From: Gemmatimonadota bacterium
GTDB lineage: Bacteria > Gemmatimonadota > Gemmatimonadetes > Palauibacterales > Palauibacteraceae
Direction: 5' to 3'
Assembly (NCBI GenBank): GCA_023554245.1
Contig: JAMJQL010000061.1
Location: 1-64,000 of the forward strand
DNA length: 64,000 bases
Shown: positions 1 to 9,750 of the stretch, in pieces
Layout of the letters: each line of letters begins with the position of its first letter
How positions within the stretch are numbered: the first letter of the stretch is position 1
Program-made: the position numbers and the translations under genes
Notes under the pieces: model-generated
Told to the model about the DNA's origin: nothing
Database searches by the model: none
The model's input: the letters and a program-made list of their open reading frames with translations, nothing else

Positions 1-1
1 T

Positions 2-1042
2 GCTGCCGTGCTGGCCACAAGCGCATGCGGCGAATCACTGTCCAGTACTACGGTTGAGGAACAGGAGGTCGCAGCCCTCTCGGTCGATCCGGCGGAATTC
101 GAGGGAGAGATGCGACCCTGGACGTCGGGTGAATTCGCGAACGACCCGAACGAATTTCAGTTCGTCATCATCGGTGACCGGACGGGAGGCGCGAACGTGC
201 AGGAGACGTTCAAGCTCGCGGTGGGCCAGCTCAACCTGCTGCAGCCCGAATTCGTCATCAACGTCGGCGACATGATCGAAGGGTACAGCGACGATGCCGC
301 CGAGCTGAACGCCGAGTGGGACGCCCTCGACGAGATGTTGGAGCCGCTCACGATTCCGTTCTTCCGAACGCCCGGAAACCACGACATTGCAAACCAGACT
401 GCGGCAGAGGTCTGGCTCGACCGATACGGAGCCCGCATGTACCACTTCGTCTACAAAGACGCGTTGTTCGTGGTCCTCAACAGCGAAGACACGCCTCGCG
501 AGGCTCCCGAGGGCATCAGGGAAAAGCTCGAATTGTACAACAGGCTGCAGACGGAGGATCCTGCCAAAGCTGACGCGATGCTGGCCGAATTCATGGCTGA
601 CTCTGCGGTCGTAGCGGGACTCGCCGAGCCGGTCGACTTCGGCGACGAGCAGGTGGCATGGGTCAGCGGTATCCTCGAGCAGAATGCCGACGTGCGTTGG
701 ACGTTCCTGTTTCTCCATGAGCCTGCCTGGGAGAATCCGTCCCAGAGCTTCACCGCGATTCAGGACCTGCTCAAAGACCGCGAGCATACCTTCTTCGCCG
801 GGCACCTTCACTACTACGACTACGACGAGATCGACGGCTACGAGCACATTACGATGGGGCCCGCCGGGGCGTCCTTCCACCACGACGGTCCCGGCAACGT
901 CGATCACCTGACCTGGGTGACGATGACCGGGGACGGTCCCGAGATCGCAAACATTGCGCTCAAGGGGATTTTCGACCGAAAGGGCCTCGATCCCTCGCTG
1001 TTCGGCGCGTATGACCGGAAGGGTGCTGAGACGAGCGACTGA
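2..1042 (+). CDS. Secreted calcineurin-type metallophosphoesterase, 5' end cut by window
   Basis: The reading frame is open from the first bases, so the N-terminus lies outside the window. The visible start reads AAVLATSAC, which looks like the end of a lipoprotein signal peptide with its lipid-acceptor Cys. The five metal-binding blocks of the calcineurin-like superfamily are present in order: IGDRTGG, NVGDMIEG, GNHD, FLHEP and AGHLHYY. The enzyme should hydrolyse a phosphoester outside the cytoplasm; the substrate cannot be predicted. A GC-rich hairpin lies just after the stop codon. The GTG at position 8 is only an internal codon. Family assignment is firm, the role is not. Confidence 0.85.
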   Translation, partial: AAVLATSACGESLSSTTVEEQEVAALSVDPAEFEGEMRPWTSGEFANDPNEFQFVIIGDRTGGANVQETFKLAVGQLNLLQPEFVINVGDMIEGYSDDAAELNAEWDALDEMLEPLTIPFFRTPGNHDIANQTAAEVWLDRYGARMYHFVYKDALFVVLNSEDTPREAPEGIREKLELYNRLQTEDPAKADAMLAEFMADSAVVAGLAEPVDFGDEQVAWVSGILEQNADVRWTFLFLHEPAWENPSQSFTAIQDLLKDREHTFFAGHLHYYDYDEIDGYEHITMGPAGASFHHDGPGNVDHLTWVTMTGDGPEIANIALKGIFDRKGLDPSLFGAYDRKGAETSD

Positions 1043-1051
1043 ACGAAGAAT

Positions 1052-1075
1052 GGCGGCGGCCTTCGGGTCGCCGCC
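1052..1075 (+). terminator. GC-rich hairpin after phosphoesterase gene
   Basis: A perfect 7-bp stem (GGCGGCG with CGCCGCC) encloses a 10-nt loop containing CTTCGG, 9 nt after the stop of the phosphoesterase gene. No T tract follows, so intrinsic termination is only plausible. Confidence 0.45.
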
Positions 1076-1512
1076 GTGCAACCGCCCGTGGTAGAAACGA
1101 GGTGTATGCGCTGTGGAACGGAAACCCGGGAGTCAACAGTAGAAGGCGGTCAGTATGCGAGTTCTTAGTATCCTGAGTTCCTGCCGGACGCCCGCGGTCC
1201 TGCTTCTGTGCCTGCTGGAGTCACGCGACGACCAGGGATCTCCTGGAGATCCGGAGGTGTCTCTCCCCGACTCCACCACTCGGGGTGATTCGCTCGAGAC
1301 TGCTTCCGCGCTGACTCCGAGGGCATTGCAGGCCCCCACCGTCGTTGGGGCCAGGACTTCGAACAACGGCTCGCGACCCCGAGAGTGGCGAGGAGGTCGG
1401 CGCGATCGCGCGGCGGTCCATTGACAACGTGCTCGGCCCTTTATCGACGGCGCCTTGAAGTTGAATAGCTTGCCGGCTCGCAGCCTGGCTGCAGTTGTTC
1501 CAGTCACTGAGA
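1076..1512. other. Intergenic, no convincing gene
   Basis: About 437 bp lie between the plus-strand phosphoesterase and the 3' end of a minus-strand barrel gene. An imperfect hairpin (GGCCCC at 1331-1336 with GGGGCC at 1347-1352) may terminate either side. A short open frame from ATG 1155 starts with a hydrophobic stretch but then becomes low-complexity and has no recognisable domain, so it is not called. Confidence 0.5.
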
Positions 1513-3609
1513 CTACAGTGGCGGACGAAAGGCCGGTGTTACCGAGACCATCCACTCCCACTCGCCCTCGCTCAGTCCGCGTGCGACATCGAGTCGCACC
1601 AGGTCGTAGAACAGGCCGAGGCCGGCGCCGAGCGAGGTCCTGACATTTCCGGTCGCCCTCGCCCCGAATCGAGCCGCGGCCTCGGACCCCGGGTCGCCGA
1701 GATCCGTCCAGCCGGCGGCGGCGATGCCCCGGATCCGAATCCATGGTGACCACACGGACCTGGACACTGCGCCGTTCAGGAAAGCGGCCACGTCGCCCGC
1801 GAAGGGCCGGAATTCATAGCCGGGGACCGTTCCCCGGCCGCCCAGGAGCAACAGTTGCTGCTCGGGGAGGGACCCCGTGCCGACGCCGGCGCCGAGAGCA
1901 GCTTCCCACGACCAGGTCGCGTCGGGCTCCTCCGGTCGGGTCGTCAGCAAGGCGTGCCATCGGGTATAGCCGAAGTCGGCCGCCCCCGACAGCTGCCCGC
2001 GGAGGTTGAGGACCGCCTGGGAGCCGGCCCAACTGCCGAATCCGCGCTCGATGCCGAGCTCGATCCGAAGGTCCGTGCCTTCCGTCACGGGACGAACTGC
2101 CCGCGCCGTGGCGCTTCCGACAGGATCCAGCTCCAGTTCGGCACCTTCCTGGTGTTCGGCTACCAGGGCGAAATCACCCCGGCCGATCGGTCCGAGTGGA
2201 GTCCGCACTCCGAGACGCCCGCCGCTTCGGAAGTAGGGGTCCGTCCAGTCGTCTCCGCGGAACGTCGCTCCCATCGTCGAGACTATGCCCGACGAAGCCT
2301 CGAAGGGACCGATGTCGGACAGCTCGTTGATCCACCCGTCCAACCTCAGGGTGCTGCTTCCGACGGCTGCCTGAACGCCAGCGCGAAGTTCACCGGCCCC
2401 CCGTCCGAACGCCCAGCCGGCGGTTGCGTCGAGGGAGACTCTACTGCTCGGTTCCCATCGAGCGCCCGCACCGAGGTAGACTCCCTCCGCCCGCCGCACG
2501 CGAAAGGCCGAGGATACGTTGGGGATGTACAGCCGGAGGGGCGCGTTGCCCCCCAGGTAGCCGTCCCGTGCGATCGACGTCGCCTGTGAGCGGACCTCCG
2601 CCATGCTGATCGAATCGGTCGTCACCTCTTCGGGCCATGCATCCACTTCGGGCATTCGCCAGCCGGCGTAGCGGCGCAGCTCCGAGTCCGGCCGGGCACG
2701 GACGTGGTGCCCGGTCACGACGCCACCCCTGCCCTTCGGTTCCAGGTCGTAGTCGAACACCCGGAAGCTGGCACGGATGGTCGAACCGAATGGCAGTTCC
2801 ATGTACTCGAGCCGGCGTCGGATCTCCACACGCTGAGAGCTGGGGAGCCACCAACGGCCGAGCACGAGGGCGTTTTCCAGCTCGATGCTGACATCCACGA
2901 GGCGCGGGTCCACGTACGATGCGGGGGTGAAGCCGACCGCCAAACGAGTCAATGCGCTGGACGAGCGCTCCAGGTCCATCGTTCCGATCACGGCGGGAAG
3001 CGAGGAATCGAGAGGTCGTACCTCCAGCCGGTACAGTCGCTTCCATTCTCCTCCCAGCGCCATCGCCAGCGAGTCCACCAGCCGGTACTCGTAGATCGAA
3101 AGAGCGCCGGGTGCGAGCGGATGCGGCGCATGTCGGATCTCGTCTCCTTCCCCCACCCGGATCCGGTCCCCGTAATTGTCCACCACGAGCGTCAGGTGAT
3201 CGATGTGGTAGTGGAGCTTCGTCGGAAACCACTCGGTCTCCTGGCGGCCCACGATCTCCTGCATCGAGCCTAGCCCGCGGCGCCACCGGAGCTCGAGCGC
3301 CACCTGGTCGGCCCGGATCGCCTGCTGGCCCGCTGCGCCCCCGAAGTCGGCGAGGTAGTGGACATGCCCCTCGGCGTAGATGTTGAATCCGGTCAGCGCG
3401 CTGTCGCCCCAGGCGTGTCGCCGGGCCTCGATCGCCGACTCGACCAGTGCGATCGTTCGTCCGCCATTCCAGGACTCGTGAGTCGGAGTCTCCTGGGCGT
3501 TCAGGACGGCGGCAGGAGCCAGGAGGAGGGCGAGCATCGAGGTCCGTCCGACGCGGGACGTGCTGAAGGCGGGCCGCCGTGGCCGGCGACGAGAGCGAAG
3601 CGAGATCAC
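1513..3609 (-). CDS. Secreted outer-membrane beta-barrel protein, unknown function
   Basis: A 698-residue protein. The basic N-terminus followed by MLALLLAPAAVLNAQ is a signal peptide with likely cleavage after NAQ. Residues about 40-350 form a soluble domain of unknown type. The C-terminal half shows alternating polar and hydrophobic residues rich in Gly, Arg and Trp, as in outer-membrane barrel strands, and a stretch resembling the D15/surface-antigen style (GGRGTVPGYEFRPF). Start is GTG at 3609; an internal ATG (MLALLL) would also keep the signal peptide. It lies 49 nt after the RemA-like gene on the same strand. I do not recognise a specific family; transport or surface-structure roles are both possible. 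Confidence 0.65.
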   Translation of the reverse strand: MISLRSRRRPRRPAFSTSRVGRTSMLALLLAPAAVLNAQETPTHESWNGGRTIALVESAIEARRHAWGDSALTGFNIYAEGHVHYLADFGGAAGQQAIRADQVALELRWRRGLGSMQEIVGRQETEWFPTKLHYHIDHLTLVVDNYGDRIRVGEGDEIRHAPHPLAPGALSIYEYRLVDSLAMALGGEWKRLYRLEVRPLDSSLPAVIGTMDLERSSSALTRLAVGFTPASYVDPRLVDVSIELENALVLGRWWLPSSQRVEIRRRLEYMELPFGSTIRASFRVFDYDLEPKGRGGVVTGHHVRARPDSELRRYAGWRMPEVDAWPEEVTTDSISMAEVRSQATSIARDGYLGGNAPLRLYIPNVSSAFRVRRAEGVYLGAGARWEPSSRVSLDATAGWAFGRGAGELRAGVQAAVGSSTLRLDGWINELSDIGPFEASSGIVSTMGATFRGDDWTDPYFRSGGRLGVRTPLGPIGRGDFALVAEHQEGAELELDPVGSATARAVRPVTEGTDLRIELGIERGFGSWAGSQAVLNLRGQLSGAADFGYTRWHALLTTRPEEPDATWSWEAALGAGVGTGSLPEQQLLLLGGRGTVPGYEFRPFAGDVAAFLNGAVSRSVWSPWIRIRGIAAAGWTDLGDPGSEAAARFGARATGNVRTSLGAGLGLFYDLVRLDVARGLSEGEWEWMVSVTPAFRPPL

Positions 3610-3658
3610 GGAGGGGGAGTACCGGCGAGGCGCACAGGGGTTTCGCCTCTCCGACGGG

Positions 3659-4063
3659 TCAGCCCTCGTCGAAGAGCTCCTCCTGAGGTGTCTCCTCGGG
3701 CCCGGCTTCCCGGTCGGCGAGTGCGCGCAGACGTCGGATCCAGAAGTCGGCGTCCAGACCTCCCTCCCGCTTCAGCAGCCGGCGGAGCACGGGAGGCATG
3801 TCGGCCAGTTCCTCGAGCAGGCTCTCGAGGGCGGCCTGCATCTCTGAAGCGTTGTCGGCATCGCCCGGCAGGCTGGCCATCTCTCCGAGAATCGTCTGCT
3901 CGGAGCGAGAGGCCAGGATCGGCTCCTCACGGGTTGCCACCCAGACTTCCGTTCTTCGACCGGGACCCCGGCCTTCCTCGATCGGAAGCAGCCCGACGAT
4001 CTCGTCGGAGCGCCAGAATTTCCCGTAGCCCAGGTAGATCATTCGGCCCGGAAGGATGTTCAC
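3659..4063 (-). CDS. RemA/DUF370-like protein with C-terminal extension
   Basis: Predicted 134 residues from GTG 4063, preceded by AGGGGGG with suitable spacing. The N-terminal block (NILPGRMIYLGYG, RSDEIVGLLPIE, TEVWVATREE, PILASRSEQTIL) follows the layout of the DUF370/RemA family: an initial IxxGxG strand, an xxIVxIxxP segment, then a hydrophobic strand and a DxxHVILSAV-like segment. RemA is known from Bacillus as a DNA-binding activator of matrix genes. Here the usual roughly 80-residue domain carries an acidic helical tail of about 55 residues ending in EETPQEELFDEG. It is divergent from maeB across 190 bp. Homology is by pattern only, so DNA binding is an inference. Confidence 0.6.
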   Translation of the reverse strand: MNILPGRMIYLGYGKFWRSDEIVGLLPIEEGRGPGRRTEVWVATREEPILASRSEQTILGEMASLPGDADNASEMQAALESLLEELADMPPVLRRLLKREGGLDADFWIRRLRALADREAGPEETPQEELFDEG

Positions 4064-4253
4064 GGTCCCCCCTGTGGAGCGAGAAACGAGCACCTCGCCG
4101 TGAAAGTGTCCGGGCTGCCGACGAGGTGCAAGCGGGTCCCGGCTGGACTGGCGCGACGGCCGCCGCGGAGGCAGGGTATTTGCACTGCTGCGATCGGTCC
4201 CTTCTCGCCGAGAAGAGCACCAGAACGCGGACCAGAGAACGGAGCAACGCACC

Positions 4254-6533
4254 GTGGCCAAGATTCGGAAGGAAGTGGCGCTCCAGTATCACAGCGAAGG
4301 CAGGCCGGGGAAGATGGAAGTGATCCCCACCAAGCCCTGCGCCACCCAGTGGGATCTCTCACTGGCTTACACCCCCGGCGTCGCCGAGCCCTGCCGGGAG
4401 ATCGATCAGGACGTCGAGAACGTCTACAAGTACACGGCCCGGGGGAACCTCGTCGCCGTGGTGTCGAACGGCACTGCGATTCTCGGCCTGGGGGATCTCG
4501 GACCCGAAGCCTCCAAGCCGGTCATGGAGGGCAAGGGCGTACTGTTCAAGCGCTTCGCCGACATCGATGTGTTCGACCTCGAGATCAAGGCCGATACGCC
4601 CGCCGACGTGATTCGATTCTGCGAGATGCTGGAACCCACGGTCGGAGGGATCAACCTCGAGGACATTCACGCGCCCGACTGCTTCGAGATCGAGCAGACT
4701 CTGAAGGAGCGGCTCGACATTCCCGTGTTCCACGATGATCAGCACGGGACGGCCATCATCTCGGGTGCAGCGCTGATCAACGCCCTGGAACTGGCCGATA
4801 AGAAGATCGACGAAGTTCGAGTCGTATTCTCCGGCGCCGGCGCCGCCGCGATCGCCACCGCCTGGCACTACGAGCGTCTCGGCGCGAAGCGGGAGAACCT
4901 CTGGTTCGTCGATTCGAAGGGCGTGATCAACACGAAGCGGGACAACCTGACCCCTGAGAAAGCCCGCTACGCGGTTGAGACGGATGCGAAGACGCTGGCC
5001 GAAGCGGTCGAGGGGGCGGACGTGTTCATCGGATTGTCGATCGGCGGGCTGATGAAGCCGGAGATGGTCGCGTCGATGGCGCGCGACCCGATCGTGTTCG
5101 CCATGGCCAACCCGGATCCCGAGATCCTGCCCGAGGACGCGCTCGCGGTACGGGACGACGTGATCATGGCGACCGGCCGATCGGATTATCCCAACCAGGT
5201 GAACAACGTCCTCGGCTTCCCGTTCATCTTCCGCGGGGCGCTGGACGTGCGGGCCAGCACGATCAACGACGAGATGTTCATCGCGGCCACGATGGCCCTC
5301 GCGGAGCTGGCGAAGGAGGACGTGCCCGAGTCGGTCTCGGCGGCCTACGAGGGGCGCGCGCTCCACTTCGGACGCGACTACCTGATCCCGACCCCCTTCG
5401 ATACTCGCGTCCTGCTCTGGGAGGCCTCGGCCGTGGCCCAGGCGGCCATGGATACGGGCGTCGCCCGAAAGCCGGTGGATATCGAAGACTACAAGCGGCA
5501 GCTCGAGGCCCGTCTCGGACCCGCCCGCGAGCTCATGCGCTCGATCATGGATCGCGCCAAGCGAACGCCGAAGCGAATCGTGCTTCCGGAGGGCGAGGAG
5601 CCGGTCGTGGTGCGTGCCTCTCATGCGATCGTGGAGGAGGGTCTCGGCACCCCGATTCTGCTCGGGCGCCCGGACCGGATCCGCGAAGTGGCCTCCGCAA
5701 ACGAGGTCGATCTGGAGGGAGTGGAGATCCTGGATCCCCGCACGTCGGAGAAGTTCGACGAATACGTCGAAGCGTTCTTTGATCGCCGACACCGCAAGGG
5801 CATCACGATCGAGAACGCGCGCTCCCACATGCAACAGCCGATCTACTACGCGGCCATGATGGTGGAGCGGGGCGACGCCCACACCCTGATCGGGGGGGCC
5901 AACATGAGCTACCCCGACTCGCTGCGCCCCGCCCTGCAGACGATCGACCTGATGCCGGGGATCGAGAAGGTGGTCGGCCTGTACATGCTGTTGATCAAGG
6001 ATCGGCTGTATTTCTTCGCCGATACGACGGTAAACATCGATCCGGACGCCGAGATTCTGGCCGAGACGGCGGAGATGACGGCGGACTTCGTGCGAAGGCT
6101 GGGTATCGAGCCCTACGTGGCGATGCTCTCCTTCTCGAACTTCGGATCGGCTCCGCACCCCTCGTCGGAAAAGGTCCGGCAGGCGGTGCGTCTCATCAAG
6201 GAACGGCGGCCCGACATCACCGTCGACGGTGAGATGCAGGCTGACACGGCGGTAGTGAAGGGGATTCTAGAGAGCACCTATCCGTTCTCCGATCTCAAGC
6301 GTCCGGCCAACGTACTGATCTTCCCGGACCTTTCCGCCGCCAACGCCTCGTACAAGCTGCTCAACCGGCTCGGTGGTGCCGAGGCGATCGGGCCCGTGTT
6401 GCTCGGTCTGAGCAAGCCGGTCCATCTCACGCAGCGCGGGGCGACGATGGCGGACATCACCAATCTCGCGGCGATCAGCGTCGTGGACGCCGAGCAGCGC
6501 AAGCACCAGGACGGAGGCGCAGGCGGATCCTGA
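4254..6533 (+). CDS. maeB: NADP-dependent malic enzyme fused to phosphotransacetylase-like domain
   Basis: 759 residues, the usual length of MaeB-type malic enzymes, which convert malate to pyruvate and CO2 in the cytoplasm. The N-terminal malic domain carries [12 protein letters not shown] near residue 36. A Rossmann motif [13 protein letters not shown] lies near residue 194. From about residue 427 ([16 protein letters not shown]) the protein continues as a phosphate acetyltransferase-like domain that in this family is regulatory rather than catalytic. Start is GTG 4254, giving [13 protein letters not shown]. The next gene begins 7 nt after the stop, so they are probably cotranscribed. Confidence 0.95.
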   Translation: MAKIRKEVALQYHSEGRPGKMEVIPTKPCATQWDLSLAYTPGVAEPCREIDQDVENVYKYTARGNLVAVVSNGTAILGLGDLGPEASKPVMEGKGVLFKRFADIDVFDLEIKADTPADVIRFCEMLEPTVGGINLEDIHAPDCFEIEQTLKERLDIPVFHDDQHGTAIISGAALINALELADKKIDEVRVVFSGAGAAAIATAWHYERLGAKRENLWFVDSKGVINTKRDNLTPEKARYAVETDAKTLAEAVEGADVFIGLSIGGLMKPEMVASMARDPIVFAMANPDPEILPEDALAVRDDVIMATGRSDYPNQVNNVLGFPFIFRGALDVRASTINDEMFIAATMALAELAKEDVPESVSAAYEGRALHFGRDYLIPTPFDTRVLLWEASAVAQAAMDTGVARKPVDIEDYKRQLEARLGPARELMRSIMDRAKRTPKRIVLPEGEEPVVVRASHAIVEEGLGTPILLGRPDRIREVASANEVDLEGVEILDPRTSEKFDEYVEAFFDRRHRKGITIENARSHMQQPIYYAAMMVERGDAHTLIGGANMSYPDSLRPALQTIDLMPGIEKVVGLYMLLIKDRLYFFADTTVNIDPDAEILAETAEMTADFVRRLGIEPYVAMLSFSNFGSAPHPSSEKVRQAVRLIKERRPDITVDGEMQADTAVVKGILESTYPFSDLKRPANVLIFPDLSAANASYKLLNRLGGAEAIGPVLLGLSKPVHLTQRGATMADITNLAAISVVDAEQRKHQDGGAGGS

Positions 6534-6540
6534 ACGAAGA

Positions 6541-7893
6541 GTGACCGGAGGTTTCGTGGAGCGGGCGGGCGCGAGCGGCGCCCGCACCGTCCGCGACCCG
6601 CTGTGGGGCAACGTGACGCTCGACCGGGCGGCCGCTTCGATCGTGGACGCTCCGGAATTCCAGCGGCTGCGGCGAGTCAAGCAGCTCGGCTTCGCGCATC
6701 TCGTCTACCCCGGGGCCGTCCACACTCGATTTCTTCACGCCCTGGGCGTCTATCACCTCTCCCGGCGTGCAATGGACGCGCTGGACCGAAAAGGCCTTCT
6801 TTCCCAGCTGAACACGGACGAGTTGGAGGCCCTTCCCGTCGTACGCCTCGCGGCGCTCCTCCACGACGTCGGTCACTATGCTTTTTCTCACGCGATGGAG
6901 GAGCTCGAGGCAGACGCGATCCCCGGACACCACGAGGAAGCGGCCGCCCGATTCCTGGAGTCGCCCGCGATCAGCGCTGCGCTGGGAGGATCCGGCGACG
7001 GGGCCAGGCAGCTCGTGATGGATCTGATCCGGGGTCGCTCGAGTCACCCGCTGCAGGGCCTGGTGTCGGGCTCGCTGGACCTCGACAAAATAGATTACTT
7101 GCGGCGTGACAGCCTGTTCTGCGGTGTGCCGTATGGCGCCGTGGATGTCGAGCGTCTTCTCGAATCGCTCACATTGGCGCGCGAGCGTGAAGGCGCCCCT
7201 CTCGAAGTCGCCGTGACCGAGAAAGGCCTGAGCGCGCTCGAATCGCTGCTGTTCGCCAAGTACCAGATGTTCCGGAACGTCTACTGGCACCACGCCGTTC
7301 GCTCGGCGACGGTCGCCTTCCGGCATCTGGTCGAGGGCTCGTTGAACGAGGGGCTGCTGGTCAGGGAGGATCTCGCGGGCCCGACCGACGAAGAACTTCT
7401 CGGGCTGATCGCCGCCCGGATGCGGGACGTGCCAGTCTCGCCCGTTCTCGGACGCCTGCTCTCTTCGCTCGTCAACCGGAACCTGCCGAAGCGGGTCGTC
7501 GAGCTGCAGGGCGATGAACTTCCCGTCGGCATGGCGGAATGGGTCCCTGAGAGCCGCGAACTCGTCCGACGGGTGGAGGACAGACTGGCGCGCGACTGGG
7601 GCCTCGAGACGGGCTCGGTGTTCCTCGACTATCCCGCCAATCCGAACATGCTGCAGCTCAGGTTGTTACTGGTTCGGAGGCGTGGCGAAGTGCAGCGTCT
7701 GACCTCGGAGGGAGAGGAGCACCTGATCGACCTGCCCCGACTCGGAAGGTCGTTGCACCAGGCAACCCGAGCCCTGCGAGTATTCTGCCTGGAGCCCAGA
7801 AGCCTGCCCGACGTAACGCCGCTGCTGGATCTGCTCTCATCGCCGGCCGAGGAGGCCCGGATGCGCCTCGACGAGGACCGGTCTATTCTCTGA
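6541..7893 (+). CDS. HD-superfamily phosphohydrolase (dNTPase-like)
   Basis: 450 residues. The N-terminal region matches the HD phosphohydrolase subgroup related to dGTP triphosphohydrolases: DPLWGNVTLD, HTRFLHALGVYH near residue 60, the metal motif HDVGHYAFSHAMEE near residue 107, and DLDKIDYLRRDS near residue 180. The C-terminal third is less conserved. It probably hydrolyses a nucleotide or another phosphoester in the cytosol. GTG 6541 is taken as the start; GTG 6556 is an alternative. Its 3' end overlaps the convergent PP2C gene by 11 nt. Confidence 0.85.
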   Translation: MTGGFVERAGASGARTVRDPLWGNVTLDRAAASIVDAPEFQRLRRVKQLGFAHLVYPGAVHTRFLHALGVYHLSRRAMDALDRKGLLSQLNTDELEALPVVRLAALLHDVGHYAFSHAMEELEADAIPGHHEEAAARFLESPAISAALGGSGDGARQLVMDLIRGRSSHPLQGLVSGSLDLDKIDYLRRDSLFCGVPYGAVDVERLLESLTLAREREGAPLEVAVTEKGLSALESLLFAKYQMFRNVYWHHAVRSATVAFRHLVEGSLNEGLLVREDLAGPTDEELLGLIAARMRDVPVSPVLGRLLSSLVNRNLPKRVVELQGDELPVGMAEWVPESRELVRRVEDRLARDWGLETGSVFLDYPANPNMLQLRLLLVRRRGEVQRLTSEGEEHLIDLPRLGRSLHQATRALRVFCLEPRSLPDVTPLLDLLSSPAEEARMRLDEDRSIL

Positions 7894-8641
7894 CCGGGGC
7901 CTCCGAGACATCGACCACCAGAGCGGTGACGTTGTCGGTTCCGCCGGCGAGGTTGGCTTCGCTTACGAGCCGGGACGCCGCGGGGCGTGGCTCATGGACC
8001 GTCTGGAGTATCCGGGCGATCCGAGTCTCCTCGACCATGTCTGTCAGTCCGTCCGTGCACAGCAGGTAGCGATCGCCAGCTTCGACGGAGCCCACGAACA
8101 GGTCCGGCGCGGGGATTGGATCGGTTCCCAGCGCCCGGGTGATGATGTTCGATTGTGGGTGCCGAAACGCCTCTTCTCGCGTGATCATCCCGCGTTCGAT
8201 CTGTTCCTCGACCCACGAGTGGTCGGTCGTGATCCGCACCAGCTCCTCGCCCCGATACACGTAAGCGCGGCTGTCCCCGATGTGTCCGACGACCCGGTTG
8301 TCGTCGGGGCGGAGCACGAGCACGGTGGCCGTCGTGCCCATTCCGTCACGTGAGAGGTCCGCCTGAGCCTGACGGACGATCTCGTTTCCGGCTTCCATGA
8401 AGGCCATGCGAAACCGACTGCGAGCCTCGTCGAGCCCATCCTCGTCCTCCATGCCACACAGACGGACTCCGATCATCTCGGACGCGATGGCGCTCGCGAC
8501 CTCGCCGGCCGCGTGTCCGCCCATGCCATCTGCTACCACGAACACGCCGGACTCCGCATCGCAGAATACGGAATCCTCATTGGACTCGCGGACTCGGCCG
8601 ACATCGCTGACGGCCGCACAGGTCCAGACGAAGCGTCCCAT
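7883..8641 (-). CDS. PP2C-family Ser/Thr protein phosphatase
   Basis: 252 residues from ATG 8641, chosen because AGGAGAG lies just upstream; an earlier GTG-type start adds a low-quality extension. The PP2C motifs are complete: SDVGRVRESNEDS, VADGMGGHAAGEVAS, GTTATVLVL, HIGDSRAYVYR and LLCTDGLTDMVEE, with the aspartates that bind the two metal ions. This is the single-domain PrpC/Stp type, with no membrane segment, normally opposing Hanks-type Ser/Thr kinases. No such kinase gene is adjacent. It is transcribed towards the HD gene and divergently from the sigma-factor gene. Confidence 0.93.
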   Translation of the reverse strand: MGRFVWTCAAVSDVGRVRESNEDSVFCDAESGVFVVADGMGGHAAGEVASAIASEMIGVRLCGMEDEDGLDEARSRFRMAFMEAGNEIVRQAQADLSRDGMGTTATVLVLRPDDNRVVGHIGDSRAYVYRGEELVRITTDHSWVEEQIERGMITREEAFRHPQSNIITRALGTDPIPAPDLFVGSVEAGDRYLLCTDGLTDMVEETRIARILQTVHEPRPAASRLVSEANLAGGTDNVTALVVDVSEAPVRE

Positions 8642-8781
8642 TCTCTCCTCTTGCACGATCTTCGCGATGGCCGGCTCGCCCCCTTCGTCCCGTCTTCCGG
8701 TCCGGCCATACCCCGTCACTGGATCGGGACAACTTGCACAACGCTCGTGCGATTGCCACCCCCTTGCGTTTTCGAGCCAGT

Positions 8782-8810
8782 TTGACGGTATGCGGAGGCG
8801 CGGCTATTTT
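8782..8810 (+). promoter_or_regulatory. Sigma-70-type promoter for the sigma-factor gene
   Basis: TTGACG at 8782-8787 and TATTTT at 8805-8810 are separated by exactly 17 nt. The predicted start of transcription is near 8817, giving a leader of roughly 92 nt before ATG 8909. Confidence 0.55.
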
Positions 8811-8908
8811 TCCGTCCCCTAAAAACCCTGGAGGGTCCTACGGCTGCAGCGAAGCGGGTCCGGAATGGTCGTTTTGAGGGCACGGTTCTTACCACGGAAC
8901 GCGCCAGC

Positions 8909-9724
8909 ATGGTGGACCTCTATCTCGAGGACGTGAGCCGGCACCCCCTGCTCACGCCGGAAGAAGAAGACCGTCTCGCGCGACTTGCCCAGGCCGGAGA
9001 TCCTCTCGCACTCGAACAATTGATCCGGGCCAACCTCAGGTTCGTCGTATCCGTGGCCAAGCGCTATCAGAATCGGGGACTCGCCTTCGGCGACCTGATC
9101 CAGGAAGGGAACATCGGGCTGGTCACGGCGGCGAAGAAGTTCGATCCGGACCAGGGCGTCAAGTTCATTTCCTACGCGGTCTGGTGGATACGCCAGGCGA
9201 TTCTCGCCTCTCTGGCTCGACAGAGCCGTTCCGTTCGGCTGCCGCTCAACCGGGCCACGGAACTCGCCAGGGTGTTGCGAGTGTCGGAGGAACTGAAGCA
9301 GAGCCTGGGGAGAGACCCTACGGCGCCGGAGATCGCACTGAAGGCCGAATTGAAGCCCGCCATCGTCGAGATGCTCCTCGCGCTGAACGTGGCCGAGTTA
9401 CGGCTCGACGCGCCGATCGGGGAAGCCGAGGACAGTAACCTGATCGAACGGTTCCTCGTGGACGACGACCGGGTGGATGTCTCGGTCGAGCACCGGATTC
9501 TCCAGGAGCACATCTCCAGCGCGCTGGGAGAGATCCGCCCGCGGGACGCGAGGGTGCTTCGACTCTACTATGGACTCCAGGGCGAGTCGGAACACACGCT
9601 CGAACAGATCGGACAGATCCTGGGCGTCACCCGGGAACGGGTCCGCCAGCTGCGTGATCGAGCGCTGATGGAGATCCGACGCAGCGAGAACGGCAAGGCG
9701 CTCGAGACCTTCGCCGTCGCCTGA
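8909..9724 (+). CDS. Primary-like RNA polymerase sigma-70 factor (region 1.1 absent)
   Basis: 271 residues containing region 1.2 (DLYLEDVSRHPLLTPEEE), region 2 (LRFVVSVAKRYQNRG, GDLIQEGNIGL, ISYAVWWIRQAI), region 3 and region 4.2 (LEQIGQILGVTRERVRQL). The region 2.4 and 4.2 helices match housekeeping-type sigma factors, so -10/-35 recognition of TATAAT/TTGACA type is expected. It is shorter than most RpoD proteins because region 1.1 is missing. Either it is the main sigma factor of the organism, as in some phyla, or a group 2 factor. The reading frame remains open upstream of ATG 8909 without another standard start codon. Confidence 0.9.
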   Translation: MVDLYLEDVSRHPLLTPEEEDRLARLAQAGDPLALEQLIRANLRFVVSVAKRYQNRGLAFGDLIQEGNIGLVTAAKKFDPDQGVKFISYAVWWIRQAILASLARQSRSVRLPLNRATELARVLRVSEELKQSLGRDPTAPEIALKAELKPAIVEMLLALNVAELRLDAPIGEAEDSNLIERFLVDDDRVDVSVEHRILQEHISSALGEIRPRDARVLRLYYGLQGESEHTLEQIGQILGVTRERVRQLRDRALMEIRRSENGKALETFAVA

Positions 9725-9750
9725 CGGCCGCTGCTGCCGGCGGCGCGCGG

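Noticed and set aside
1155-1424. 89-codon frame with hydrophobic start downstream of the first phosphoesterase
   Set aside because: Only the first 20 residues look protein-like; the rest is low-complexity with mixed codon use and no homology pattern.
4359-6158. Long open frame on the strand opposite maeB
   Set aside because: Mirror of a conserved coding frame in GC-rich DNA; low-complexity Arg/Val/Gly/His translation and no domain.
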